Shown here: one piece after another, positions 1 to 26,100 of the stretch | Numbering within the stretch: the stretch's first letter is position 1 | Layout: every line of letters starts with the position of its first letter | DNA from: Fratercula arctica | Lineage: Eukaryota > Chordata > Aves > Charadriiformes > Alcidae | Assembly: GCA_947846985.1 (NCBI GenBank) | Contig: CANTUZ010000001.1 | Location: forward strand, 115,523,757-115,587,756 | DNA: 64,000 nucleotides | Direction of reading: 5' to 3' | Translations under genes and position numbers: made by a program | Notes under the pieces: model-generated | The model's input: only the letters and a program-made list of their open reading frames with translations | Told to the model about the DNA's origin: nothing | Databases searched by the model: none

Positions 1-2918
1 TTTACCTGATAGCCCTGACTTCTAAAGAAGTCATCTGAAAGGGAGTACTTGGTACGTCAGAATGGTTGCCTCCTATTTCATCTGAAAATGCTACAGTCTT
101 AGACATTACTGGGTGTATTTTAAGGAAATTCATAAATACGTAGGAGGGCAGTGTGCTTAGTGCACAGACGCAACAGCACTTAACATTGTGTGGGGCATCA
201 AGACCAAACTCTCTTAGAGTCACTCTGTTAAGTTCCCACTTAACACATTCACTATAGTAACATGGAGAAAAAAAAAGGAATATTCTGCAAGTGTCACTTA
301 AACCTCCAAAGGAACTTGTCTGCAATGAACTCATACATGCAAGCTGTCTTGGAGCGTACAGGTAGAACTCATTAATTATTTTAACATCCTAAATGTAATG
401 GGAGAACAGCATTGAAGACCAACAGCCACTGGGCCCTTAGAAAACAACTCCAAAGAAGCCTTTTTGCACAGATGCATGAGACTTTTGTGCAATATATGAG
501 CCTTGTAACAAACTCAACGTTATTAGAGCCGCTCAAGGCTGTAGCAACTGTGTATGTTATGGACCTGTGCCTGCGCACCATGGGGGAGTGGAGGGGTGAA
601 CACGCAGACATCCCTCCAGAGGTTTAATGTTCATAGAACAATCACAAATGTTCTAGAAGTGAGAGACAAGTAATGGCTGAAGAAATAATGGTTAAAAAAA
701 AAAAAAAAAAATCAAATGTTTTACTAACAGGACTGTCCCCATTCCCACTCCTTCCAACAGGTCTCCATCCAGCCCAGTGTCCTGGTAGGAGAGGAACAGA
801 AAGAGCTGCTTACGAAAAACACAAAACCAAAAAACCCGAGAAGGGGACCAATAATCAACATAAATAACTAACTGCTGTTTTCAAAAAGGTCTTACTAAGC
901 ACATCAGAAAGCAGAAAGTAAAAGACAATAGTGTACTTTCCTCAGATTTGTGGGTGGAAGAACAAAGCAGTAGGTTCGAACAGCATCCCATTATAATAAA
1001 AGCAATCCATAAGATAAACATAGTACTTTATCTAGTCCAACATAAACAAACAAAAATAATCAGAAACCCATCAAGCTCCAGATTATTCAAGAAAGTCATA
1101 AATGCAGATAGATTTCATGTAAGAACTTAAATTTTCATTTAAGTAGAAACAAAATTAATGCCAACTTAGAATTAAATATTTCATTTAAATAAGCCATATA
1201 CATGAAACAAAATAATTATGAAATACTTAGACTCAGCAAAAGATGTTTCCCACAAGTATTATTTTTATTACCATATTACCCAATGTAAAGTAATTCAGAA
1301 AATTATCTGCCCCACAACTCAAAAACATCTCAGAATTATATATTTTCCTCCTTTGTATTTGATTTTGTATAGATATTTAGATTCAGAGTTGACAGGACAA
1401 AGCTGCCACAGAAAGACACATGAAAGAAATACTTTCATGACAAACTGCACTGTCAGAAATGTAGCATCGTGTAAGAAAGATTTTTTTTACATAAGACTTA
1501 GTTCCCTCTAGCAAAGCAGGGGACTTAGTTTTAACTCTTTAGTAATAACTGAAAGTACACCAAAGTGTTCTACTATTTCAGGCAGGTCCCTTGGCTCCAA
1601 ATATTCCTCTAAGTGAGCCCTAGAAGGCATGCTTACAGAACATTTGTGTGTTTATATGCTAATAAGGCTGGGGGGGGGGGGGAAAGCTTTTGCAAGACCT
1701 ACATATTATGTCTCCCACAGGAATCAGCTAATCACTCAGTTAAATACAGTCTTACAGCGTTGCCAGTGCCAGTCTGCCTGTGTCCTGGACAAGGGAGGAG
1801 GGATTAAAGGGGAATAAGATGCATGACAGAAAGTTCTAAGCACTGGCTTAATTTGTTACCTATGGTACATCTTTGAAGTCAGAAAGTTTATTAAAAAGTA
1901 TTCCTGAAAGTAAAACAGTTTTTATACACAACAGAAGACACATTTCATATTAATGATCTAGTAAACTAGTGAGTGATCTGTCCCTTATGTTTCCAAAATT
2001 TAACTTTCAACCATGTGATCTTTAAATATACGGCAGAGTAGTCTAGTTTATTAGGAAGTGTAACAAATACATGCAAATCAAAAAAAGCGTGGCAAAAAGA
2101 TACCATTTTATTACAGTATACAGTGCTATTTCCATTGGAAAATGGACAAACAAATTCCAAATGAAACTAACAGAAAACCAAAAATCTCTAAGATGTAAAG
2201 ACCATCAATGAACATATTTAAGTTAAAACCCCAAACCATGGCATGTTGTATATTTGACGTTGTATTGATGGGAATGCAAATATAACCATAGCATATCACA
2301 AAACCAATTCATAACATTTCATTAAAAGCAGTTCCTTAAAAACATCTGCAGTCATCTGTAACAAATACACTGAATATTTGAATCTTTGTATCTTAAATCA
2401 AAGTATTCCTCTAGAGGCTTGTTGTAGATGGTTACTAAAAACCCAATATCAAACTTTACAATAAAAAAAATTGCAGAAATGCCGAAAAATGGGCACCTAA
2501 AATCAGTAGGTATCTCATGCAGCTGTATTTCAGGAAGTGCTGATTATTCTGTCTTAAGAAAATAAATATACCCATTTGGTCAAAAGGCATCCCCTCAAAA
2601 AAGAGGGGCATTTCCTGATGGCTAATTATCACCTAAACTCAAATGAATGCAGATGTTTATTGTGAACACAATTTTTTTTTTTTTTTTTTAAATATGCTCT
2701 CCAGTCGCAAGATTCAGTTTAATTCATCAGTGTGCATACCTGAGGCACTATGTTGTCTACATTCAGTTTTCCTGGAAGAGATACTAAAAGGAAACAAATC
2801 AACACTGTATATTTTAGCTGAACTGTTCATTTTCTTTAAATCCTTCTTCCTTTCCAAGGAACTTGCACACCTACTGACAAAGACCGTACGAGAACGCCAT
2901 ACATCTTTTATTTATCTC
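1..2918 (-). other. ARL6 3' UTR and/or downstream intergenic DNA
   Basis: No coding exon is recognisable on either strand here. In minus-strand terms this lies directly downstream of the ARL6 stop codon, so its right part must be 3' UTR. Minus-strand AATAAA hexamers occur at 2656-2661, 2107-2112, 1887-1892 and 1264-1269. I cannot tell which, if any, is used. Simple tracts present are an A-run near 694-710, a 13-nt G-run at 1670-1682 and a T-run near 2672-2690. The gene expected next by human synteny (CRYBG3) is not seen. Confidence 0.5.
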
Positions 2919-17803
<14,885 letters not shown>

Positions 17804-17831
17804 AATTCTGGCTCAAATACACAGGGATCAC

Positions 17832-18795
17832 CTGTTGTTCAGAAAACCAGGGAAGAAAATAGCTGTTGCAAAACAGTTACGTGTACAGCAGCGCTAGCAC
17901 AGTAGGTGGGCATGTGGCTAAGTAGTCCTTAAACTTTTAAAAGGACAGTGTGAATAAGACACTACACAAACACTGTCACAGCAGGTTTGCTTGGTATACT
18001 AAGCAAATGGAGTATAAGCTGATTATAGCGAAGAAGCCTTGATACAAAAGTAGATCGGCCGTTTATAGCCCTGTCTATATATCACAATGTCCTTGATTCA
18101 CTGGGTAGCAATATTGCCATCATTCTGAGCAGTCCAAATAGAAGCACAGCTGCAATGCCTCCTTACCTTCCACCAAACTGAAAAAAAAAAAGAAGACCAT
18201 TACGTTTCACTTAAAATGTCAGTAGTCCAATCAGTCATCATAATTTAGACAACAAAGCCAAACAATATTTCCTTTCTTCAGCACCTGCTATGTAATTTAC
18301 TGAACCCTGAAGTAAATAAAGTGCCCTCTGCCAATTCAATTGAAATTCTAATTGTAACAGGCTTTGCTGATATTAACATGTATAAATTAGGAGCTTGTTC
18401 ACTACAAATAGAAACTGATTATAATAGATCCAACAGACATCAAGCCAGACACCACAACATTCACCCAGACCTCAGATGCCAAACTTCTAGTCTGCCCAGA
18501 CACTGATTGAAGTTACCTGGCAGCAGCACATTCAAAGGAGCTTACGTCATGCATTCCCCCATGGTACCTAGCTGAACATACTTTGCGAAAAGGATACCCC
18601 TTGTCTATCTTGAATGAATTCCACTAAGAATAATTTCAGCAATCAGACAGCTGAAATATTTGTGATGCATTCAATAATAAAGTAATTAATTAATGCCAGA
18701 AGAATTTTGTGGAGTGGTGAAGGTCATTTTTATTCTTAATAAAGAAAAACCACACAGCACTGGACAACTCGGACTGCGATCTTTATTACCCCAGA
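17832..18795 (-). other. ARL6: ARL6 5' non-coding intron region
   Basis: This is sequence between the CAG acceptor of the first coding exon and the presumed leader exon in the CpG island. It contains a strong minus-strand acceptor ending at 18178 and a consensus donor 11 nt downstream (see the candidate microexon). No protein-coding exon is seen. Confidence 0.6.
18167..18177 (-). other. Candidate 11-nt non-coding leader microexon of ARL6
   Basis: On the minus strand a long T-tract ends in CAG (18180-18178). It is followed by TTTGGTGGAAG and then a GTAAGG donor. Both splice signals are near-consensus and lie upstream of the first coding exon, where a 5' UTR exon is needed. No transcript data are available, so the exon may be longer or not used. 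Confidence 0.25.
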
Positions 18796-19095
18796 AAGTT
18801 GAAGAAGTACCACTATTAGTGAAATGGTCTAAATATCTGTATATAGACAAGAAGGATATAACAACAGCTCTAGCAATGGGCGTAACTCTTTTCAAATTGG
18901 CAAATCAATGTCCCACCTATTTCAACCCAAAAGAATAGGAATATGAGCTTTGTTTCTATACATACAAAGCCCTGAGTCTGATAACAAAAAGGCTGATTGC
19001 TGCTCTCCAGTTTTAGGTTTGTGATGAACGCTTGATGGGCATCAAAAGGAAAAAAAAACATGCAAACATGCTGTGCTGCCGTCAATCCCTGAGAA
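18795..19095 (+). repeat. Dispersed repeat, copy A (pair with 44088-44405)
   Basis: About 300 bp are shared in the same orientation with 44088-44405, from TTGAAGAAGTACCAC to CTGAGAAAGAGGCTGCAGGT. The two copies agree at about nine of ten positions by eye, with small indels. The sequences flanking both copies differ, so this is a dispersed repeat, not a segmental duplication. The family is not recognised; no TG/CA ends or target duplication are evident. Confidence 0.85.
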
Positions 19096-19649
19096 AGAGG
19101 CTGCAGGTTAACTCTTACAGAGTTTGGTCCTGGGCCTTGTTATCAAACTCCATAAACCTTTATCATGAACTGTAAGCCTGTCTGAGGCACCAGGGATTAA
19201 CTTTTGTGACTTGCCACTTGTTGTGACTAACCAGGCTGCAAAACTCCTGAGGATAAACCAGTCACGCAAAGCAGCATTTCGGGCAGCAGTGGCTTGCTGT
19301 CAGGGAGCAGAGCCAGGTGAGCCCCACAGCTCTGCGGGTGCTCCCCAAGAGGGACAGACACCTCTCTCTGGTGACTGCTTAAGCAAGACATCGCAACCCA
19401 CTACTCCAAATCATCAGCACGCTAAGCTGATAGCGACGACCCACACAGTGCTGTACACACCGCGGGTGTGAGTTTTTGAGAAGGCGGTCAGAGCTGATGG
19501 CCTGCGGACATCCCTTCCGAACTGAACGACACCAAAAGTCCATCTAATTCACGTGGATTACCCAAATGTAAACGCTGAGGTATCAAGGCTGCCCAAGCCG
19601 CCCACTGGAGGCCCTTTCAGATTAGCATCATTTGAAACTCCAGCTGTAG
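19096..19649. other. Gene-free stretch upstream of the CpG island
   Basis: Moderate GC content, with no recognised gene. It lies between dispersed repeat copy A and the CpG island and may be part of the first ARL6 intron. Confidence 0.5.
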
Positions 19650-19990
19650 TTTCCTTTGGTTTTTGCAGGACCACCCACGCGAGGTGAGCGGGCGAGGAGC
19701 CAGGGCCCAGCACAGCCCCACCAGCGCCTGGGGTCGCAGCTGGGCTGCTCGCCGCTGCCAGGAGGACGGGGCTTCCCGTCCCGCCGCCGACCCCCCCTCA
19801 GCAGCACCCCCCGCAGCCGGCCCTCCTGCCCCGAGCCGCCCCGGGCAGGGCCGCGACAACAGGCGGCGGGTGCGAGTCCCCCTCACGCAGGGCGGGACGA
19901 AGAGCCCCGTGCCGGTGGGGCCAGAATCCCCCACAGGCATCCGGGACCGACTAACACCCCCTCGCCGCCGCCCCCGACCGCAGCACCCAC

Positions 19991-20064
19991 CTCGGCCCCC
20001 GAGATGTCGGGCGGGCCCAGCCGCCGCCGCCTGCGCCGTTGCCGGGGAAACCGCCGCCCCGCCC
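19991..20064 (-). other. ARL6: Candidate ARL6 leader exon 1 (5' UTR)
   Basis: Minus strand: just downstream of the ETS and GC-box cluster, a donor-like AG|GTGGGT is at 19991/19990. Transcription starting near 20060-20065 would give a short non-coding first exon ending there. A second donor-like site, GG|GTGAGG, lies at 20092/20091 but falls upstream of the ETS site. Start and end are inferred. Confidence 0.3.
20038..20051 (+). promoter_or_regulatory. RFX X-box (GTTGCCGGGGAAAC)
   Basis: The two inverted half-sites GTTGCC and GGAAAC are separated by GG. The perfect palindromic X-box is GTTGCC-NN-GGCAAC, so one base differs. RFX factors bind such sites in promoters of ciliary genes, and ARL6 is a ciliary gene, so the position supports function. 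Confidence 0.6.
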
Positions 20065-20180
20065 CTTCCGGCGATTGCGGAGGTGCCTCACCCGAGGCCG
20101 CCCTCCCCCCGCTGTCTTCCCCGGTGGCGGCCCAACGGCCGCCGGCGCGTCTGAGGGGGCGGCGGGAATGACGGCGGGCT

Positions 20181-20200
20181 GGCCTGGCCTGGCCTGGCCT
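20181..20200. repeat. (GGCCT)4 pentanucleotide repeat
   Basis: Four perfect tandem copies of GGCCT within the CpG island. Confidence 0.95.
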
Positions 20201-20330
20201 GTGCCCGGGCCAGCTCCCGGGGCAGGCGGGCCTCAGCTCGGGAATCTCATTGTCTCCGGGGGCATCTTTGCGTGTTGCCCTGTCAGCTGTGCCCGGGCGC
20301 CTGGCACGTAACACCGTGGTAGGGCGGGCA

Positions 20331-23039
20331 TCGGACGCTGATCACACGAATGAGCCACTTCCCTGTCATCCTCGGCGGCCAAAGCCCGTGTAAATTTTTC
20401 GTCACCGCTGCTCCTCTGCCTTCCTAGCACGGCTGCAACAGGAGCACGGCGTTCGAGGAATCCTCTGCAGGAAGAAAAGCCTAGGAAGCAGCACCAAAGG
20501 GGTTCGCAGCAACTCCCGTTCCGAAGCAGGCAGTTTGGGGGTGTACGATGTTCAGGGAAAGTCTTAAACCCTCCTGGCGTTTAGGTAATTACAGCAGCTG
20601 GGGTTTGGGAAGAAGGCAGCTTGGTTTAGACTAGACGCAGCATATAGAAATACGCTTTGGTAACTTTGTGCCATCTAGGATGGTCCCGGCGGATGGGTTC
20701 TAAGTCTGCTGCACAAACTTGAAATTACTTAAATCACTTAAAATGAGCTCCAAACAGGAGTTTAACCGGAACAGGAACACGAGTTTTCCTCACTCCCTCA
20801 TCCCTGTGGAGGGATCTACAGGGTATAGAAGATGGTTCGTATAGCTGTGTTCAGCCTGGCACCCTACGCTGCAGGGCGTGATGACACCCAACGTGCTCCG
20901 GCAGAAGCAGGCAGGGAAGAGCTCCGCGTGCTGTCCCGTACGCATCCCTCACAGACTGGCGGTGGCAAGCCCACCTCAGTCCCGTACGCTCCCCTCACTA
21001 CAATCCGATATTTCTGTAATCCCAGATCTTAAGCATGGTTTTGGGTTTGCCCTTCACTTTTAAACAGAAGGTAAGCAATGACTGAGGGGTGGAGCACACG
21101 GTTCTACCTCTGCTTCCCAAAAGGAGGTCTGTAGTGCTCCTTGGCTTGAAGAAGCAATTTTCCTTCACAGAGCTACACCCCTCATTATGAAAAACCCTAA
21201 TCTAGTTACACCTATACTGAACACTGCCTTCAGTCTACTGTCTCACCTTCTGCCTTCTGGAGAGGAGTGACAGCAGTAGAAATGATCGTTTGATAGCGAT
21301 GTGTACGGTTCTTTTTGCTAAAAATCACGAGTCAGAAGCTCCCAGTTACAATGAGCTTCACATTAAACTTTAAGGATTAAACATTAACAACAAACAGTTT
21401 GTCTGTTGTTTGGCTTTTCTAATTCTCTTTGTTGCTTTTATTATTATTAAAGGTTTGAGGTAAATTGCAATCACGATTTCATGATTTCCCTGTACCCAGA
21501 TAAAAGATGAGATTCCCTCACAGTGACATTATGAGCCGTTAAAGGCAAATCAAGTAGCATAAATCTCACAGTGAAATTCTGGGTTGAAGCACTTTCTAAA
21601 GGCTAATCAGGTTGTGGGGTAAATATGTGTTAGAGGAAGGTGTCATCTCTTACTTTTTATACTGAAATCAATCCTATCTAAGAACTAGCTGTAAACTCAA
21701 CAAAGAACAAATAATGGCAAAGGCATTTCTGTAACAAGATCTAAAGTGAAATATTCATTCTTCGTTACAGACAACCTGACAGTCCTTCGTGAGAAAGCTC
21801 TTCCCATATAACGTATGCAGGATATAAGGGACTGTGGACATCTGACGTTCATTTCCTATTAGTCTACGCAAGCTTCTATTCAGTTTGGTATTGCATGCAT
21901 ATGATGTTACAAAATGAAAGGCTAATTATAATTTTAAACTTTTTGAGGTAGGGTCTGATTACGGTATGTGGCATTCACTTCTTTGTGAATCACTGTGTAT
22001 TGCCCTGGCATTATTTACGTAATATGGTCAGTTTTAAAACTGCATTTGCCAGTGAGAGTTTTGAAAAACACGAGAAAAGGACTTGCATGAAAGGAGTTGC
22101 AGGGCTTAGTGAACCGCCGTAAGGAGGGCAAACAGGACTGCAGAATCTTAATAGCACCTTTAAATCTGTTTAAAATTCAGATTCCCATTGTCTCTCAAGA
22201 AGGAGAGAGTGCTGTTGTTTGGAACTTTTAATGTGTATAGGTTTTTTCCTGATGTTAACTGTATGTGCATTTTGACAAGGCATTTATCAGAGCATAAATG
22301 CTCAGTGGTAAGCACAGAAGAGGCCACTATAATTAAGCATTATCTTGCTGAAAAAAAACACCACCACCTTGAAGCATCTCAAGTGTTAGAACATATTGCC
22401 GGTCCATCTTTATTAGTACACCACCCTGTGTTAAGCAGCTGGGGTTTTGCATGATCATGTATGACAGGCTTCACTGTGTATCATTATATTAGTAACTTAA
22501 GGCAAAACAAACACCATTAACTCAAAAATAACCACCAGTACTGTAACTTTTATTTGCTAATAAATATCATAATAAACAGGCTTACCCCATCTGTAAGACC
22601 TGATAATGCCTCTTAGGAAATCATAGAAAAATAAAATACAATAATAATCAGTAACTTGTACTTTGTACAAAAATCTTATTATGTTGCTCAGCAGGTAGCT
22701 TTGCCAAACCCCATATTCTTTCTGCAAAGAGATGGCATATGTAATGCAATTCACCTTAAAAACACCCTAATGTTGAGAGCTGAGCGTTCTATTACACTAT
22801 TAACTTGTAGGCATGCCAGCACATGAAAATTTACATGGAACATCATATTATCATAGGAATAGAATAATAATAATAAAAAAAAAGATAACACCACTTTTCA
22901 GTAAATAATAACAGCTTCACTTCCAATGTAAATTCCCCTTGGGACTGCAAATCAGTATATTAAGCTTTTTGTTTCATGGCTATTCCTACAATACTGTTAC
23001 AAACTGGCGAAAAGGCAGGAAGAAAAAATGCAGTGGGAA
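20331..23039. other. Intergenic, between ARL6 promoter and EPHA6 3' end (part 1)
   Basis: No exon, RNA gene or recognisable transposon is seen on either strand. GC content falls away from the CpG island. Confidence 0.6.
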
Positions 23040-23171
23040 CATGTACGGGAGATATATTATTTGAAGAAAAGTCATTCTGAACGGTGAGGCAGTCCCAGGG
23101 GGAAACACGTATGGGAGATATATTACGTGAGGAAAAGTCATTCTGAACAGTGAGGCATTCCCAGGGGGAAA
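23040..23171. repeat. Tandem duplication of a 66-bp unit
   Basis: Units 23040-23105 and 23106-23171 align without gaps with about eight differences (for example CATGTACGGGAG versus CACGTATGGGAG). Both end in CCCAGGGGGAAA. Because 66 is a multiple of three, an open frame runs through both on the minus strand; there is no other sign of coding. Confidence 0.9.
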
Positions 23172-26100
23172 ACAACGAGACCAGCTGTGAAATGTTCAGT
23201 CTCTCAGAATGAGCAGGTCGTGCGTGCTGCGTGCAATGCAATGCTATGCGAGTTCAGACCGATGAAGATACAACTTAGAGGCACAGCACCAAGGCTGCTT
23301 TTCTGTGAGACGAATGGTGAAGACTGAGTCACGGGTAGTTGTCATTATTCAAATACATCTTGGTAAGAGGAAAAGAAGCCACCACAAAACAAATGTGATC
23401 TGGGGTCTTTAAAGAAAAGGTGGGTTTCAGACTACTGGTAAGGGTACGAGATCTGTGCTGAGGCCACGGATTGTTTGTAAAATAGTTTGCGAGTATTATG
23501 ATTATACCATTACTTTTGAAGCCATCTGCCTTTAAAGTTTTGACATGGCTGCTTAAATATATAATCTAAAGTGTCTGTCATCAAGTAGTTATTTATATAT
23601 ACACATACATTGATACATTTTATGGCTATGCTAGAACAGCAAACTATGAAGAGCAGTCATATTTAGTTGTGTACAATCTAATTTCACAGAAGAGACAGAG
23701 ATTAAACCCCTTTTTAATTCAGATACGTTTAAAACCAACACACAGAAATAGAGGCTATCCTGAGAAAACATACCAACCACGTTATCTTCCGAGAGTAAAT
23801 CAAAGCTAATTTTTGGAAGGTAGTCAAATATTTTTCTTGTATTTTTTTCTGTAAGTGATTTGTTTTTTAAAAAAAATGATGACAAAATTAAAACAATTAA
23901 TTCCAACTTGATCAATGAAGGTTGCTTTGCTAGAAAACAAACTATTGCCTTTCAGTAAATAGGGTTTCACATGATCTTTTAAAAATTTTTTTTTCCCTTG
24001 TTAAACTGCGGATGCAATCCTGAGAAGTGCAGAGTACCTGTTGTTGTTACCGAAGTCAGTAGGAGTTACACCATGCTAAACATGAACAAGCCCTTTTTGT
24101 TAGTCTCCCTGTTTTCAGTCGTGGCATCACCGTGTGTGACGTAACTGATACCATCAGAGAATTTTGACAATGGCCTCAACAGAAGCAGATGCAAGGCTGT
24201 GGGTAAGAGCAACATATACTGAAGTACTGACTGAATCCAGTTCCTTCACCAGAGTTAACCAAGAAACAACTTTTCCCACTTTTAATCTGAAATAGCCCTC
24301 TCTACCTTATGCAGAAAAGTTGGGAGAAGAAATTGCTGCAAAAGAAATGGTATCAAAAATGCTACACTGCCAATTCAGAGCTGTTTCTTGGGGAGAGGCA
24401 GATAGGGAATCATGGTCATAAACTTTAAAATGCGTACATGTTTACCTGTTAGGAATTTTAGAGCAGGATGGTTTTCTTGAGAGAGGGAACTAACAAGAGT
24501 CCAATAGATGGAAACACTAGGAGGGCATTAGTTATTTAATTTGCTACTGTGCCTTTCATTAACTGGCAAATCTCAAAACTTACACTGCAATGCACTAGGA
24601 GTATGAAACAAGTTGTTCAAAGAGGCAAATTATCAGCTAGAACTTCTGTTATGAAGGGGAGATCGTATTGCGTAACGCTATATGTTTAGGAAAGAAGAAA
24701 TTTGTAGGTTCTGTTTGTTTGATGGGGATGATGGTTTTACCCTGAATTTAAATCCAGGATTTTGGGGAATTTTCTAGGGGAAAAAAACCCCAAAAACGTT
24801 TCTGTTAGATACTCTATTAGATGTGTAGGTCATTTTAAATACTTATTCCAAACTCAGAGATAGTAGCTGATTCCAGATAAAATAGAAGTGCAGCAACCAC
24901 CTTTTGTACCTTGCAGTTCAGCTCTGCCATAATCTATTGAAGGTAGCCATAATCTATTTCATCACACCCCTGAGGTAGTAGCATTATCTTTTCCACTCAG
25001 TGCACTCTCTTCTCCCCTATTAGATGAGCCCATCCCTTCCATGCAAATCTATAGAAACCTTTGATCCAAAATCTGTTTGAGTCTATTGACATCTTCTTAT
25101 GGATTTAACTGACTTTGGATCATGCTCTGAAGGCCGGACCTACATCTCAACCTGAAACTCTCAGCAGAGAGATTAAAACTAGGAAAAAGTTTTAGTGATA
25201 CATTTGAATGACGTGACAGCAAGTGTCCTAATAAGTGCTGTTTTTTAACAAGAAATGAATCATGACAGTAGTGGGATGCAGGAAAGGAGAATCTGTTTGG
25301 AGAGCTGAATCCTACATACAGTATGTATAACGTAGGGCTTCATCCCACTGCCACTGAAGTTAGTAACAAACTCCCATGAACTCTGGTCACAGCAAGAACC
25401 GTGCCTGCCGACAATGAAACATTTACATCCCCACAGTTACATCCTTGTCCCAGGAATTACTCCATCAAGAAGTTTATTAAAATCTTTCATCAGGATTTGG
25501 AAATACCGCGTGTTTTAGAGCAGAACCTTCCCAAGACAAAAATGGAACTTGCGAATTTGGCATTTAGTAACGAATTTGGTATTTAGTAAAATAATCTATG
25601 GATTTGAAACATTGGCTGCACTTTGTATTTTTCAGCTAATCCTATTGTACATAAAGGTACTGTGATGGTAAGTTATACAGCTCAGAGCATTCGGCTTCTT
25701 AAAAAAATTAATCCTGTTTTGTTTTTCCTTTTTGCCTCTTAATTATTCTCAGGTAGAGCTCAGTTTGAATGAGAGAAAACTGAAAATTCAGTTTGTAAGC
25801 CGTTTTTAACTGGATAGCTTCACTCTCTACTGTTTATTTAGGTTCCTCTCAAAAATGCCAGTATGCAACAAGAAGTCCTTCACTTACAGAATTGTGTCTA
25901 CTGGAGGTTCTAATCTAAATGGTGACAATTGTACCTGTTTTTTTGCCATAGGCCAGACCCTGAAAAACCAGCAGATAGATTGTTCTTTCTTATCACTGCT
26001 GTAGAGGAGCCTCAGAGCATTACACTGTGATGATACTATGAAAATACTCCCTAGACTGTTTCAGTGGGCACCTTTTCATCATTCACAACCAGAGATGAAT

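Larger units (their letters stand above)
19650..20330 (-). promoter_or_regulatory. ARL6: CpG island, probable ARL6 promoter
   Basis: This is a sharply GC-rich, CpG-dense block in an otherwise AT-rich window, located 1.9 kb upstream (minus strand) of the first ARL6 coding exon. There is no TATA box. GC boxes lie at about 20054-20065, an ETS-type CCGGAAG (minus) at 20071-20065 and an RFX X-box at 20038-20051. This composition fits a broad, TATA-less ciliary or housekeeping promoter. Long open frames across it on both strands are a by-product of high GC and are not genes. A transcript in the other direction cannot be excluded. Confidence 0.8.

Noticed and set aside
1..2918. Start of CRYBG3, the next gene by human synteny
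   Set aside because: No matching exon or CpG island is visible.
19656..20314. Overlapping long open frames of 90-171 codons on both strands in the CpG island
   Set aside because: Arg/Pro/Ala-rich translations in several frames at once are typical of GC-rich DNA with few stop codons. No domain or splice support is seen.
22960..23241. Minus-strand open frame of 93 codons with an internal duplication
   Set aside because: Fully explained by the 66-bp tandem duplication; no start, splice or homology support.
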